In this document: piece after piece, positions 9,475 through 19,794 of the stretch
How positions within the stretch are numbered: position 1 is the first letter of the stretch
Layout: every line of letters begins with the position of its first letter
From: Providencia rettgeri
Lineage (GTDB): Bacteria > Pseudomonadota > Gammaproteobacteria > Enterobacterales > Enterobacteriaceae
Length of the DNA stretch: 64,000 nucleotides
Assembly: GCF_041075285.1 (NCBI RefSeq)
Contig: NZ_CP163512.1
Span: 3,224,001-3,288,000 of the forward strand
Direction of reading: 5' to 3'
Notes under the pieces: generated by a model
What the model saw: only the letters and a program-made list of their open reading frames with translations
Databases searched by the model: none
What the model was told of the DNA's origin: nothing
Position numbers and translations under genes: made by a program

Positions 9475-9822
9475 TTATTTTTCTTCATCACGTTTGAGCC
9501 AGTCGCCACTTTTAATTTGGCGCAGACCATCAACCGAATGCTTATATATATAAATCCAAGCGTTGCCATATGGCGTCGGAATTAATTCCCTCACATAGTC
9601 TTGAGAATTTTTCTTTAGCTCATCTAGCTCAGTCAAAATCGATGGATTGATGCGATATACCTCACATTCAATTGAGCCATCGCCTTTCACCACCGCTGGA
9701 TAAAATCCAAGATCATACAGTTCATAGCCTTCTAGCTTATGCTCGCCTAGCAATTGGGCATAAGTCATCCAGTGATGATTTCCTTGCTTTTGTCTTAAGC
9801 TGCCATAAACAATTACACGCAT
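9475..9822 (-). CDS. ytfP: Gamma-glutamylcyclotransferase-fold protein YtfP
   Basis: This 115-residue protein has the GGCT/AIG2 fold. The N-terminal VYGSLRQKQGNHHWM matches the conserved YGSL substrate loop, and the later PTPYGNAWIYIY segment is also typical. E. coli YtfP (113 residues) lies in the same place, after tamB. Its biochemical role is not firmly established; related domains act on gamma-glutamyl amines. It starts 3 bp after the tamB stop and is surely cotranscribed with tamA-tamB. A dyad with AATCC/GGATT arms (about 9447-9476) overlaps its 3' end and may terminate the operon. Confidence 0.9.
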   Translation of the reverse strand: MRVIVYGSLRQKQGNHHWMTYAQLLGEHKLEGYELYDLGFYPAVVKGDGSIECEVYRINPSILTELDELKKNSQDYVRELIPTPYGNAWIYIYKHSVDGLRQIKSGDWLKRDEEK

Positions 9823-9825
9823 AAT

Positions 9826-12800
9826 CTAAAACTCAAATTGGTAAAGGAGATCCAAGGCCTGATTCACACCAGACACAGCTTCTAAATACAGTTTTGGCAT
9901 CAACCGATAACGTAAAGTTAACGTTGCCAATGAGTCAAAGATACCAACTCCATACTTCACTTGTAAATCATTAGTGATTTTACCGCTTACTACAACTTGC
10001 GAACCATCCCCGACACCTTGGGTATCAACGGCTAAATCGGAAACACCAAATGTCTCACCAATTTTACCCACCAATTGCCCACTTTGTGCAACACCGAGAC
10101 CTATCAGCATTGAAGTCATCTGAGCGCCATTTGCATCACCGCTATCTAAGCCCTCTCCCCTGAGTAGATAAGAAAGTGCTTCTTGTTGTGTTTTAGCAGG
10201 CTCAGAGAATATCTCGACTTTGGGTTTATCGGCAAGCCCTGTCACCTTCACACCCGCGATCACGCTATCTGCGGTGTTGTCTGGGTTACGGATTGCCTCT
10301 AGATTTAAGAATGGTTGGTCAGCAGGGCCTGAGAACTGAATTTGCCCTTTACGCACAATCAGATCCTGACCATAGGCACGGAAACGACCATCAGGAATAT
10401 CCACCTGACCATTAATATGCAGGCCATGCATATTTTGAACCACTTTCAGCAGCCCTGTAAGGCGAGCTTTTAACCCAAAGGCATCTAACCGCACATCATT
10501 ACCAATTTTAATATCTAAATTGGTTTGAATCGGAATTGAGGGCGCTTTTTCCTCAATTGGCTTCAAGTTGCTATCTAACATGACCACATCAGAAGATGCG
10601 CTCACCGCAGACTCTGGAAGCTCTTGAACTGTAATTCTTGCCCAAGGGATAGTCACTGAGCCAGTGAGTGTTAGGAGCGACGGTGAAGCATCAAACACGA
10701 TATCAGGCTGTACATCAATTTTAATCATCGGTGGCATCGCAACGCGTAAATTATTTCCACGCGCCATCACTTTCGCCCGCCATGCATTAATATTGCGCCA
10801 GTCGGCATCACCATCAATATTCAAATATCCTTCAGGGGTATTGATCTGCCCATTCATTACTGAACTGGTGCCATTGAAATTAATGCCTAAATGACCGCTT
10901 TTAATATCAAACGGGATCATCGCGGATTTAACTTCTAAACTGGAAAGAGATAAATTTCCATTTAACAGGGGGTTATTTGCAGAACCACCTAAACGTAAAT
11001 TCGCATTTAAACGACCATTCGCCACTTCTTTTTCACCAAGTAATGGCTTGATTAAATCTAAGGTAATGGAATTAATTTCAACATTGCCCGATAGCAAGCG
11101 ACGTTTTTCAATATCCGTAACTTGCAGGTTACCGCGCATTTGCCCATTATTGGCGAGACCAAATAACCAATTAAGGTTTGCTTTCCCGTTTTTCAAAGCG
11201 GCACTGAGTGTTAGCGTATCAAATGCAATTGGTAAACGCGTTCCTTCAACAAACTGAGTGGCTTTAACGTCATTTCCACGCAGATCGACCTGTACTTGTG
11301 ACATGCTACCATCTGCCTTCCAGATAGCATTCGCCTTACCGCTAAATACACCGCTAACACGGGTATCTTTTGGCATAAACGGTTTGATCATCGCTAAATC
11401 GAAACGTTCTAGCACTATGTCGGCACTGCCACTTTTGCCTGCTTTAATCGGCTTTGGTACACACAACCGTGCGTTGGGATTAACCCAACAATGGCTACCA
11501 ATAGTCACTTCTTGCGTTTGGTTAGCATAATTGAGTGACATGGCTTGATTTAAGCGCCATTCGCCCACGACTGTATCAAATAGCGTATTCGATAATGCCC
11601 CTTTCCACACCTCAGTTTGGCGGTCAAACCCACCAGCTAACGCCAACTGCCCTGAAACGGGTTCCCCCTTCATATTCAGTTTTAAAGTATGTTGTTTTTC
11701 ACTGCCTTTGGCATCTAACGTCAGGTTGCTAACGACTAAATCACCCTGCCTAAGCTGACGTAAAACAACCGATAAATCCCCTTTGATTTGCTCCCCTGTT
11801 GCAACATTCCCTTTGATAGCAACATTTTCGATCGCGAGGTCATTTTGCCACTTGACGCCTCGTGCAGTGAGATCAACCAACGCTTCTGGCGTTTGCAAAT
11901 TCCCGCGTAATTTCACATCACCAACAATCACACCGCCAAGCCCTGGCAGTAGCCCATTTAAAGCAGGGGCATTAATTTTAGCATCTAGATCCCATTTCTC
12001 CGCGAGAGCGCCCTTAACATCCACATTATTCTTACCTAATGCTAAATTGAATTGGGGTATATCCCACTGACCTGCGGCATTACCTTTTGCCTGCCCACGG
12101 GCTTTAAGTAAGTTATTTTTAACATTACCATCTAGCATGATTTCGGGGATTTCTAGCTGCCAGCTTCCACCATATAAGCTACCGCGAGTGGCAATCTTAC
12201 CGTCCACTTTTGCTGGCCACTCTGGGTACTGTTTGGCGGTGTTAATCCCTGATAGGGTCAGCACCGCATTCCAACTAATCGCTTTGCTCCAATCGGCAAC
12301 ACCTGTGAGATACGCATTTCCTTGCAACGCAGCAAGGCGTAAACGCGTTAAATTAATTTGCGCTTCATTGCCTTTTGCATCAAGCATCAAGGTGGATGGC
12401 GGCAAGTCTTGCCCAGTGATTGCAGAACGTAACGATAGATCATAAGCCGATGGTCGACCATTTAAACGTAAGCGCGTGCCATCTAATTGATATTGTGCAT
12501 CGCCGACTAACGGCCAGGCTAATTTATCGCTTTCTAGGGTTAATAAAATTGGTAAATCTGCTTGAGACAGGTCAGTTTCTGCATCTAACGTGGCATTAAT
12601 TGGCCCTTGTAAATTGAGCGCCAATTTCAATTCATCAATCAACCCACCTTTGAGGGATAAATCGATTTTCTGACCATTCAAATCCTCTAAACGGCTTTCT
12701 CCAATAACAGACAAGGAAACTGGCCATTTGTCTTGCAGCGATGCGGTTCCAGATAACGAGATATCCCCTTGCGGTGCATCAATTTTAAGTTGCTTAATCA

Positions 12801-13602
12801 ACACTTGCTGCCCTTGATTGGACAAACTGAGGTGCAATTGGTTGATTTTAAAGTCAGTACCACCAGTTAATTGGAAGTTCGAGGCATTGATCCCCTCAAC
12901 GTTTAAATCGACAGGCAGAATGATTTCTGGCAATTGTGCTAATAATGGCTTTGAAAATAGCCCCTTAAGCTCATCCGCAAGGGATTTTTGCTCATCGATT
13001 GGCGTCGGGTCTGGCTGCTTTTCTTCAGTAGGCTGTGCTTGCGGGGTCTCAGGCAAGTTGATCGCCAAATCAATAATATCCGTCGGGATAAGAGTAATCC
13101 CCCTACCTTCCCATGTTGCACCAGTAGTGAATTTGGCTAAATCGATAGCCATGCCATCTACCATGACATGTGTTTCAACCAATGACAGCTGTTCTAAACG
13201 GATAGTTAAAGGTGCTTTTAGTTCTGTAAGCGGCTCAGAAGGCGGAGCCTCTTCCGATGGTGGAAGCTGTGAAGTATCAACGTTAACCGTTACATTTTCA
13301 GTGCCTAGCGTGTTAATACATAATTCACCGCGAGTTAAGCAGCCTAATTTAAGTGCCAAGTGTAGTTTCCCTGCATTAACATCCACACCGGGCATTTGAT
13401 ATTTAACACCGGTTAAGGTGAGGTCACGAATATCGCCGTCTATTCCTTCTATCGTTAATTCAGGAACAAAGCGCGTCACCGAATTTAAGGCAAAATGAAA
13501 ACCCGATTTTGTGCCAATCACCCAACTAAGTGCTGCGATCACAAGAACTAGAATGAACAAAATGGAAAGACTCGTCCACTTTAGCCACTTCAACCACCTC
13601 AT
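9826..13602 (-). CDS. tamB: Translocation and assembly module subunit TamB
   Basis: TamB is the inner-membrane-anchored, periplasm-spanning partner of TamA and takes part in outer-membrane protein assembly and anterograde phospholipid transport. It has 1258 residues (E. coli 1259). One N-terminal transmembrane anchor ([20 protein letters not shown]) is followed by a long beta-rich, repetitive AsmA-like region. The C-terminal DUF490/TamB domain contains [17 protein letters not shown] and ends in YQFEF with a terminal Phe, as expected for interaction with the barrel. A Pro/Glu-rich linker is visible near residues 180-205. The start codon overlaps the tamA stop by 4 bp, indicating translational coupling. 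Confidence 0.97.
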   Translation of the reverse strand: MRWLKWLKWTSLSILFILVLVIAALSWVIGTKSGFHFALNSVTRFVPELTIEGIDGDIRDLTLTGVKYQMPGVDVNAGKLHLALKLGCLTRGELCINTLGTENVTVNVDTSQLPPSEEAPPSEPLTELKAPLTIRLEQLSLVETHVMVDGMAIDLAKFTTGATWEGRGITLIPTDIIDLAINLPETPQAQPTEEKQPDPTPIDEQKSLADELKGLFSKPLLAQLPEIILPVDLNVEGINASNFQLTGGTDFKINQLHLSLSNQGQQVLIKQLKIDAPQGDISLSGTASLQDKWPVSLSVIGESRLEDLNGQKIDLSLKGGLIDELKLALNLQGPINATLDAETDLSQADLPILLTLESDKLAWPLVGDAQYQLDGTRLRLNGRPSAYDLSLRSAITGQDLPPSTLMLDAKGNEAQINLTRLRLAALQGNAYLTGVADWSKAISWNAVLTLSGINTAKQYPEWPAKVDGKIATRGSLYGGSWQLEIPEIMLDGNVKNNLLKARGQAKGNAAGQWDIPQFNLALGKNNVDVKGALAEKWDLDAKINAPALNGLLPGLGGVIVGDVKLRGNLQTPEALVDLTARGVKWQNDLAIENVAIKGNVATGEQIKGDLSVVLRQLRQGDLVVSNLTLDAKGSEKQHTLKLNMKGEPVSGQLALAGGFDRQTEVWKGALSNTLFDTVVGEWRLNQAMSLNYANQTQEVTIGSHCWVNPNARLCVPKPIKAGKSGSADIVLERFDLAMIKPFMPKDTRVSGVFSGKANAIWKADGSMSQVQVDLRGNDVKATQFVEGTRLPIAFDTLTLSAALKNGKANLNWLFGLANNGQMRGNLQVTDIEKRRLLSGNVEINSITLDLIKPLLGEKEVANGRLNANLRLGGSANNPLLNGNLSLSSLEVKSAMIPFDIKSGHLGINFNGTSSVMNGQINTPEGYLNIDGDADWRNINAWRAKVMARGNNLRVAMPPMIKIDVQPDIVFDASPSLLTLTGSVTIPWARITVQELPESAVSASSDVVMLDSNLKPIEEKAPSIPIQTNLDIKIGNDVRLDAFGLKARLTGLLKVVQNMHGLHINGQVDIPDGRFRAYGQDLIVRKGQIQFSGPADQPFLNLEAIRNPDNTADSVIAGVKVTGLADKPKVEIFSEPAKTQQEALSYLLRGEGLDSGDANGAQMTSMLIGLGVAQSGQLVGKIGETFGVSDLAVDTQGVGDGSQVVVSGKITNDLQVKYGVGIFDSLATLTLRYRLMPKLYLEAVSGVNQALDLLYQFEF

Positions 13603-15383
13603 AATTCCGTCCCCAAACCAATATAAAATTGTATTTTGTTGTTATCTGGATCATTAATTGGCGTCGCAAGATCAAACTTAATGGGGCCTACGGGGGAAAC
13701 CCAACGAATACCGACACCCGCACCTGTTTTGAAATCACTTTTCTTAATATCATCCACAGCTTCACCACTATCGATAAAGGTTGCCCCCCACCAATTTCCA
13801 GTAAAGTTATACTGGTATTCAACAGATCCAACGGCGAGTTTAGAAGCACCTGTTAACTTACCTTTGCTGTCTTCAGGGGAGATTTTTTGATAACCGTAAC
13901 CACGCACACTGCCATCCCCCCCTGCGAAGAAACGCAAATCGGGTGGCACTTTGTCAAAATCATTGGTTTCAATCCAACCTAAGTTACCACGCACGATAAA
14001 ACGGTGCCCTTCCCACGGTGTTCGGATCCATACGTTTTTAGCTTGTAAAACTGCAAAATCGATATCCGAACCCCATATTTTATTTGAGTAATCAATGGAA
14101 TAACGCTGACTATCTCCCCATGTGGGCATCACGCCCCCCCGCTGACGAATGCGACTCACGTAAGCCCCCGGATATAACAGCATGGTCGTATTCGTCACAT
14201 CCGCTTGGGTAAAGTTACTCAGCATCCAACGCATATTCACACCATATTGCCAACCCGATGAATAATCCCAGTTACGAGACACATTCAATGTCGTTGTATT
14301 GGCTTGTGTATCGTTTAAATCTGTACGCTTAAACCCACCCTGCACGGCGTAATATTGTTCAAGGGGGTTAGCTTTTAAGGGGATTTTATAACTTGCATCA
14401 ATCAATTGCTCAGGCTGAGAAAGACTAATACTTGAGGTTAAACTCTGCCCACGTGAGTTTACCCATGGTTTATTCCATGTTGCTTTAACACGAGGACCAA
14501 CATCTGTTGCATAGCCACCCCCTAACTCAATAAAGTTTTTCGCACGTGGCGTGACGACCGCTTCCATCGGCAACTCATAGGAATTAGCTTTTCGAGCACT
14601 GACAATACGTGGCGTAACAATGGCAGAAGAGAACCAGCCGGTTTCCGCTAATCGTCGGTTGAATTCTGCTAATTGTTCTGAGGTGTAGTATTCACCCTGT
14701 TTAAATGGAGCTAGGTTATTCAGATAATCTTCGCGAATTTGCGAACCTTGATAAGTGATGGCTCCAAATCGGTAGCGCTCACCACTATTGTAGTCAAAGT
14801 CCCAGTATGAGGCATGATGGTCAAGGGAGATGCCTAACTGGCTTTTTTCCATCACACCATCAAAATATCCCTTACGAATCGCTAAACTATTAAATCGGCC
14901 TTTAAAATCCTCATATTCACCATCATTTTGTACAATATCTAACTTCGGCGTGTATTGTTTCACCATCTTTTCAAAATCGGGGTCAGTCTTTGCTGCACCT
15001 TGTAATTCTACATTCACGCCTTTTAATAAAATGGGCTCTCCTGGGTTCACTTTGGCGGTCAAAACAGAACGAGCAGGGGGGGCCTTCTCTTCATAGCTAA
15101 ACTCAACCGTCGGTTGGTAATAACCCAAAGGCTTTAAACCTTCCTGAATTGCTTTCTCAACACGCGCTCGAAAACGGCCGTTTGGCACCACTTCATCTTG
15201 GGATATATTAGAAAGCTGTACTCGAACGTTTTGATTAAGTTGTCCTTCAAGCCCTTCTACATTAAGGCGAAGATTAGCCGCATGCACAACAGGCACAGCC
15301 ACAGTTAAGCAGAGAAAACAGATTTGAGGGTATTTCGACACGCCTGCTCCTAAGGTGGTAGAAAGGTTGACTAAAGGCTTCAT
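13599..15383 (-). CDS. tamA: Translocation and assembly module subunit TamA
   Basis: TamA is an Omp85-family outer-membrane protein. The 594-residue precursor has a signal peptide ending near PVVHA-A (residue 36). Three POTRA domains follow, then a 16-strand barrel with the Omp85 motif around [17 protein letters not shown], and the sequence ends in YIGLGTEL. E. coli TamA has 577 residues; the extra length is in the N-terminal leader. It is the first gene of tamA-tamB-ytfP and is divergent from msrA across a 91-bp intergenic region, as in E. coli. Confidence 0.97.
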   Translation of the reverse strand: MKPLVNLSTTLGAGVSKYPQICFLCLTVAVPVVHAANLRLNVEGLEGQLNQNVRVQLSNISQDEVVPNGRFRARVEKAIQEGLKPLGYYQPTVEFSYEEKAPPARSVLTAKVNPGEPILLKGVNVELQGAAKTDPDFEKMVKQYTPKLDIVQNDGEYEDFKGRFNSLAIRKGYFDGVMEKSQLGISLDHHASYWDFDYNSGERYRFGAITYQGSQIREDYLNNLAPFKQGEYYTSEQLAEFNRRLAETGWFSSAIVTPRIVSARKANSYELPMEAVVTPRAKNFIELGGGYATDVGPRVKATWNKPWVNSRGQSLTSSISLSQPEQLIDASYKIPLKANPLEQYYAVQGGFKRTDLNDTQANTTTLNVSRNWDYSSGWQYGVNMRWMLSNFTQADVTNTTMLLYPGAYVSRIRQRGGVMPTWGDSQRYSIDYSNKIWGSDIDFAVLQAKNVWIRTPWEGHRFIVRGNLGWIETNDFDKVPPDLRFFAGGDGSVRGYGYQKISPEDSKGKLTGASKLAVGSVEYQYNFTGNWWGATFIDSGEAVDDIKKSDFKTGAGVGIRWVSPVGPIKFDLATPINDPDNNKIQFYIGLGTEL

Positions 15384-15474
15384 ATCAATTTATTTTGAGT
15401 AAAATTAGCGATAGACACAAGTTTTTATCTCTATTTTTAGATTATTTGTGTGGTCAGGACCAATAGGAACCATT

Positions 15475-16116
15475 ATGCCTTTTAATAAATTTCACTCTGC
15501 AAATATTTCACAGCCTCTGCCTGGCAGAGACAGCACAATTCCTTGTTCACCATATCACGCTGTTAACCATCATTCGATTGAGATTATTCCTAAGAATATG
15601 GAAGTGGCTTATTTTGCAATGGGTTGTTTTTGGGGGGTTGAACGATTATTTTGGCAACAACCTGGGGTTTATACCACTTCAGCAGGCTATTGCGGTGGCA
15701 TAACACCAAACCCAACTTATGAAGAAGTGTGCTCTGGGCGAACGGGTCACGCAGAAACCGTGCGTGTGGTTTTCGACCCAAAAGTTATCAGTTATGCTCA
15801 TCTATTGAGACTATTTTGGGAAAATCACGACCCTGCCCAAGGTATGCGCCAAGGTGGCGATATTGGTAGCCAGTACCGTTCCGGGATTTATACTTTAACG
15901 GATGAACAAGACCAGCAAGGGATGAAAACCTTGCAAACCTATCAAGAAGCCATGAAAGCACAAAATGATCTTCGCCCTATCACCACAGAAATCACACCAC
16001 TGGAAACCTTTTATTTTGCAGAAGATTACCACCAGCAATATCTTTATAAAAATCCCAATGGCTATTGCGGCCTAGGTGGTATCGGTGTGTGCATGCCACC
16101 CTCTTTAGATATTTAA
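15475..16116 (+). CDS. msrA: Peptide methionine sulfoxide reductase A
   Basis: MsrA reduces the S-epimer of methionine sulfoxide in proteins and free Met. The 213-residue product from the ATG at 15475 (AGGA 5-8 nt upstream) matches the E. coli length of 212. A start at 15448 would add nine residues without homology. The catalytic cysteine is in [13 protein letters not shown] (about residue 51), followed by [25 protein letters not shown] and [15 protein letters not shown]. The resolving cysteines lie in the C-terminal [14 protein letters not shown]. The ERIC array begins 60 bp after the stop. Confidence 0.97.
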   Translation: MPFNKFHSANISQPLPGRDSTIPCSPYHAVNHHSIEIIPKNMEVAYFAMGCFWGVERLFWQQPGVYTTSAGYCGGITPNPTYEEVCSGRTGHAETVRVVFDPKVISYAHLLRLFWENHDPAQGMRQGGDIGSQYRSGIYTLTDEQDQQGMKTLQTYQEAMKAQNDLRPITTEITPLETFYFAEDYHQQYLYKNPNGYCGLGGIGVCMPPSLDI

Positions 16117-16176
16117 CGCAAACAGATCCACCTTTATTTATTTTTAGGCTAATGCTTTAACAACAAATATATCTAC

Positions 16177-16970
16177 AATTATTCGTGCTATCGATAGGCG
16201 GTAAAGAAAACGCTCCCAATGAGCATACATCAGTATGTGATTTGGGGAGTTTTATGCAGCCAACACCCCTACAGCGCAAGAGCAGGATGAATATGAATAT
16301 GAATATTCAAAATTATTCGTGCTATAGGTAGGCGGCAAAGAAAACGCTCCCAATGAGCATACATTAGTATGTGATTTGGGGAGTTTTATGCAGCCAACAC
16401 CCCTACAGCGCAAGAGCAGGATGAATATGAATATGAATATGAATATTCAAAATTATTCGTGCTGTAGGTAGGCGGCAAAGAAAACTCTCCCAATGAGCAT
16501 ACATCAGTATGTGATTTGGGGAGTTTTATGCAGCCAACACCCCTACAGCGCAAGAGCAGGATGAATATGAATATTCAAAATTATTCGTGCTGTAGGTAGG
16601 CGGCAAAGAAAACTTTCCCAATGAGCATACATTAGTATGTGATTTGGGGAGTTTTATGCAGCCAACACCCCAATAGCGCAAGAGCAGGATGAATATGAAT
16701 ATTCAAAATTATTCGTGCTGTCGATAGGCGGTAAAGAAAACGCTCCCAATGAGCATACATCAGCAGGTGATTTGGGGAGTTTTATGCAGCCAACACCCCG
16801 ACAGCGCAAGAGCAGGATGAATATGAATATGAATATGAATATGAATATTCAAAATTATTCGTGCTGTAGGTAGGCGGCAAAGAAAACTCTCCCAATGAGC
16901 ATACATTAGTATGTGATTTGGGGAGTTTTGTGCAGCCAACACCCCTACAGCGCGAAGAATGAAGAATATT
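16177..16970 (+). repeat. Tandem array of six ERIC-like units with a nested GAATAT microsatellite
   Basis: Units begin with AATTATTCGTGCT at 16177, 16311, 16451, 16579, 16707 and 16853. Each contains the ERIC hallmarks: GGCGGCAAAG or GGCGGTAAAG, an imperfect CATAC.../...GTATGTGA palindrome, GGGGAG, and GCAGCCAACACCCC. Unit lengths of 134, 140, 128, 128 and 146 bp differ by multiples of six. The cause is a GAATAT run of 3, 4, 2, 2 and 5 copies at the unit junctions. The sixth unit ends in diverged sequence. ERIC (IRU) elements are normally single dispersed 127-bp palindromes, so a six-fold head-to-tail array is unusual. No plausible protein is encoded. Confidence 0.9.
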
Positions 16971-17131
16971 GACGAATATCTCGCCAGCCATCTATACTAA
17001 CACCACATATCAACAATTTGCGCATACCGCGCACCGTATATTTGTTTACTTAATATATTTTAATATTCGAGACTATGCCTTTAAAGAATTTTGAATTGAA
17101 TAAATTCACCCTTTGAAAGGCTGGATAACTT

Positions 17132-18499
17132 ATGCTCAACAGTTTACTGATCGTTCTTTTATTATGCGCAATTAGCGCATTTTTCTCTTTGTCAGAAATT
17201 TCACTGGCCGCTTCTCGTCGTATAAAACTCAAGTTAATGGCTGATGAAGGCAACATTAATGCAGCTCGAGTTCTAAAGTTACAAGAAATGCCGGGTATGT
17301 TTTTCACCGTGGTACAAATTGGCTTAAATGCCGTTGCTATTCTTGCGGGTATTGTTGGCGAATCGGCATTCTCCCCTGCTTTATATGACGTTTTCATTCA
17401 ATTTTTATCCCCTGAATGGGCACAAAAAATCGCATTCGTTCTATCGTTTACCATCGTTACCAGCTTATTTATCTTAGTGGCGGACTTAACGCCAAAACGT
17501 ATTGGTATGGTAAAACCTGAGGCTATTGCTATTCGCATTGTCAATCCAATGCGTTTTTGTTTAGTCGTACTCAGCCCTTTTGTTTGGTTCTTTAATGGCC
17601 TTGCTAATCTCATCTTTAAATTATTTAAATTACCCATTTCACGTAATGAAGATATCACTTCAGATGATATTTTTGCCGTGGTAGAAGCTGGGGCTGTTGC
17701 TGGGGTACTGCGTAAACAAGAACATGAATTAATTGAAAATGTGTTCGAATTAGAATCACGTACCGTTCCATCTGCAATGACGCCACGTGAAAGCATTATT
17801 TATTTTGATAAAAACGAATCCGAAGACAGCATTAAACACAAAATTTCCACTCAACCACATTCTAAGTTCCTTGTTTGTGAAGGGGATATTGACCATGTTA
17901 TTGGTTACGTGGATTCAAAAGAACTCCTTAATCGCGTACTGAATGGGCAAAGCTTAAACTTAAATGATGGAGTTCATATCCGTAGCACACTAATGGTGCC
18001 AGATACACTCTCCTTATCGGATACATTAGACGCATTTAAAAATAACGGTGTTGATTTCGCGGTGATTCTCAATGAATACGCCTTAGTAATGGGCGTGATC
18101 ACCATCAATGACGTCATGATCACCTTAATGGGGGATTTAGTCGGTTCAGGGCAAGAAGAACAAATCGTCGTACGTGATGAAAACTCGTGGCTGGTCGATG
18201 GTGGAACACCGATTGAAGATGTACAACGCATTTTAGATATCGATGAATTCCCCGATTTTAGCAATTATGAAACTATCGCTGGCTTTATGATGTACCGCTT
18301 GAGGAGAATGCCTAAACGTACAGATTATGTGAAATACGCTGGCTATAAGTTTGAAGTGGTGGATATTGATAACTACAAAATAGACCAATTACTTGTAACG
18401 CGGCTCACAACAGCACCTTCCCCCGTGATTGTGCAGCCAGGCAAAAGTACCATTGAAATGACTGATAGCAAACAACAGACAAAAGGTACTGACCATTAG
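17132..18499 (+). CDS. ytfL: CNNM/CBS-domain membrane protein YtfL (PaeA)
   Basis: This 455-residue inner-membrane protein has an N-terminal DUF21/CNNM domain (residues 1-190, about four membrane segments, with SLSEISLAASRRIKLK), a CBS pair (about 210-335) and a C-terminal CorC/HlyC domain (about 350-435). E. coli YtfL (447 residues) is nearly identical in layout and, as PaeA, has been linked to cadaverine/putrescine export and stationary-phase survival. The older hemolysin label for this family is misleading. The ATG follows GAAAGGCTGGATAACTT. A GCGCCAC/GTGGCGC hairpin follows the gene. The ERIC array lies directly upstream and could affect its 5' mRNA. Confidence 0.93.
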   Translation: MLNSLLIVLLLCAISAFFSLSEISLAASRRIKLKLMADEGNINAARVLKLQEMPGMFFTVVQIGLNAVAILAGIVGESAFSPALYDVFIQFLSPEWAQKIAFVLSFTIVTSLFILVADLTPKRIGMVKPEAIAIRIVNPMRFCLVVLSPFVWFFNGLANLIFKLFKLPISRNEDITSDDIFAVVEAGAVAGVLRKQEHELIENVFELESRTVPSAMTPRESIIYFDKNESEDSIKHKISTQPHSKFLVCEGDIDHVIGYVDSKELLNRVLNGQSLNLNDGVHIRSTLMVPDTLSLSDTLDAFKNNGVDFAVILNEYALVMGVITINDVMITLMGDLVGSGQEEQIVVRDENSWLVDGGTPIEDVQRILDIDEFPDFSNYETIAGFMMYRLRRMPKRTDYVKYAGYKFEVVDIDNYKIDQLLVTRLTTAPSPVIVQPGKSTIEMTDSKQQTKGTDH

Positions 18500-18526
18500 C
18501 GTTTGCTAGGGGCTGTTTCTTTCAAT

Positions 18527-18545
18527 GCGCCACCTTAAGTGGCGC
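18527..18545. terminator. Hairpin between convergent ytfL and ytfK
   Basis: A perfect GCGCCAC/GTGGCGC stem has a 5-nt loop. There is no T-run on either side, so termination is only probable. Confidence 0.5.
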
Positions 18546-18575
18546 GTTAGTCATCAATAATTAACCTTGATTAAC

Positions 18576-18782
18576 CTACCCTAATTCTGCCTGTAGCAGT
18601 GAAATCTGTTTGTTGACTTCGCTCATCACACTGTAATGGCGTTTATCACTCACTTTTGGCGGTAAAATCTTCCCATAATTAAACTCAAATGCTCCAAAAT
18701 CCTTTATATAGAGCCGACCACTGAAGAGTGTTTTAACATAAAGAGCAATTTTAAATGGGTTATAGCGGTTAAATACTTTCAT
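18576..18782 (-). CDS. ytfK: DUF1107 protein YtfK, stringent-response modulator
   Basis: The 68-residue product starting [17 protein letters not shown] and containing [14 protein letters not shown] matches E. coli YtfK along its whole length. E. coli YtfK stimulates SpoT to accumulate (p)ppGpp during phosphate and fatty-acid starvation. It lies between ytfL and ytfJ as in E. coli. The start codon has GGGGAGGAAAA upstream. The 5' region carries an 8-bp inverted repeat (18811-18838) and, further out, a CTGTCAT half-site (minus strand, near 18904-18913). The latter is suggestive of Pho control but its second half is out of register. Confidence 0.93.
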   Translation of the reverse strand: MKVFNRYNPFKIALYVKTLFSGRLYIKDFGAFEFNYGKILPPKVSDKRHYSVMSEVNKQISLLQAELG

Positions 18783-18810
18783 TAGAACTTTTCCTCCCCG
18801 TTGTTCTTAC

Positions 18811-18838
18811 GTACGGTACTTCGTAATGCATACCGTAC
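18811..18838 (-). promoter_or_regulatory. Inverted repeat in the ytfK upstream region
   Basis: GTACGGTA and TACCGTAC are perfect 8-bp arms separated by 12 bp, 29-56 bp upstream of the ytfK start. This could be an operator or an mRNA hairpin just before the Shine-Dalgarno sequence. I do not recognise a regulator. Confidence 0.4.
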
Positions 18839-19073
18839 ATTAATCATAGACCAGAAATTTCTACTTTGGTTCTAAAATTGCAGTTTTATTCAATTTGCTG
18901 ACATAACATGACAGTGTCAAATAACGGTTAAATCCCCTTCAAACTGTGCATTTATTCTGATTTTTAAGAAATTGTTAAATTTTCACTTGTAACTCATCCG
19001 ATGAGCTATGCTATAAATACACGTAGAAAAAGATTTTCGGGCTCACATTCATATCACGATCCAAGGGGCTTTT

Positions 19074-19631
19074 ATGTTTAAAAATATGTGTATTTCTCTT
19101 TGCTTACTCAGCTTATCCACTATTGCCACAGCCGCAAATATTCAACTAAACCAATCTGTTCCTGCTGTTTCAGTCACCGATAAAGGTGAATTAATTCTTA
19201 ATAAAGAAAACAAACTCGATTATCAACCGTGGAAAAGCCAGCAGTTGGTAGGGAAAGTGCGCACTATCCAACATATTGCGGGACGCTCCTCGGCAAAAGA
19301 AATGAATGCACCACTGATTGAAGCCATCAAACACGCCAGATTCCCGCATGATACCTATCAAACCACCACTATCATTAATACCGATGATGCAATTTTTGGT
19401 ACGGGCGTTTTTGTTAAAAATAGTGTTGAAGACAGTAAAAAAGAGTTTCCCTATTCTCAGTTTATTGTCGATAGCGATGGTGTAGTAAAAGCCGCATGGG
19501 GGTTAAAGCCTGAAAGCTCGGCAATCATCGTGTTAGATAATCAAGGGAAAGTGCTATTTTTCAAAGATGGTGAACTTAATGAACAAGAAATTGAAAAAGT
19601 CATTGGCTTACTGATTTCTTCTTTGAAGTAA
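19074..19631 (+). CDS. ytfJ: Periplasmic YtfJ family protein
   Basis: The 185-residue precursor has a signal peptide (MCISLCLLSLSTIATA-A). The mature part resembles a thioredoxin-like fold without CXXC cysteines: LVGKVRTIQHIAGRSSAKEMNAP, then TTIINTDDAIFGTG, then AWGLKPESSAIIVLD. E. coli YtfJ (184 residues) sits at the same place. The function is unknown; exported and periplasmic location is predicted. A hairpin with ATCCCTTCA/TGAAGGGAT arms (19643-19676) follows and may end the transcript. Confidence 0.92.
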   Translation: MFKNMCISLCLLSLSTIATAANIQLNQSVPAVSVTDKGELILNKENKLDYQPWKSQQLVGKVRTIQHIAGRSSAKEMNAPLIEAIKHARFPHDTYQTTTIINTDDAIFGTGVFVKNSVEDSKKEFPYSQFIVDSDGVVKAAWGLKPESSAIIVLDNQGKVLFFKDGELNEQEIEKVIGLLISSLK

Positions 19632-19794
19632 TCACATCATCAATCCCTTCATGTGAAGAATATTCAGTGAAGGGATCCGCTTATTTAGCCGTTTTCAAAA
19701 ATAGTGAGTTATTCTAAAATACCCTTATTATAAATATGCATAATTATCTTCATTTTGCTAATAATCAAGCAGTGTAATTAAAGGTATTAAGGCA

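Noticed and set aside
12818..13399. A 193-codon frame on the plus strand
   Set aside because: It lies wholly antisense to tamB, with Ser/Cys-rich composition typical of antisense frames and no start signal.
16177..16970. CRISPR array
   Set aside because: Units are 128-146 bp and nearly identical throughout; there are no short repeats with unique spacers and no cas genes.
16760..16991. Open frames with an Ile-His or Tyr-Ser dipeptide run across the ERIC array
   Set aside because: The dipeptide run is the translated GAATAT microsatellite; the frames have no ribosome-binding site and span non-coding repeats.
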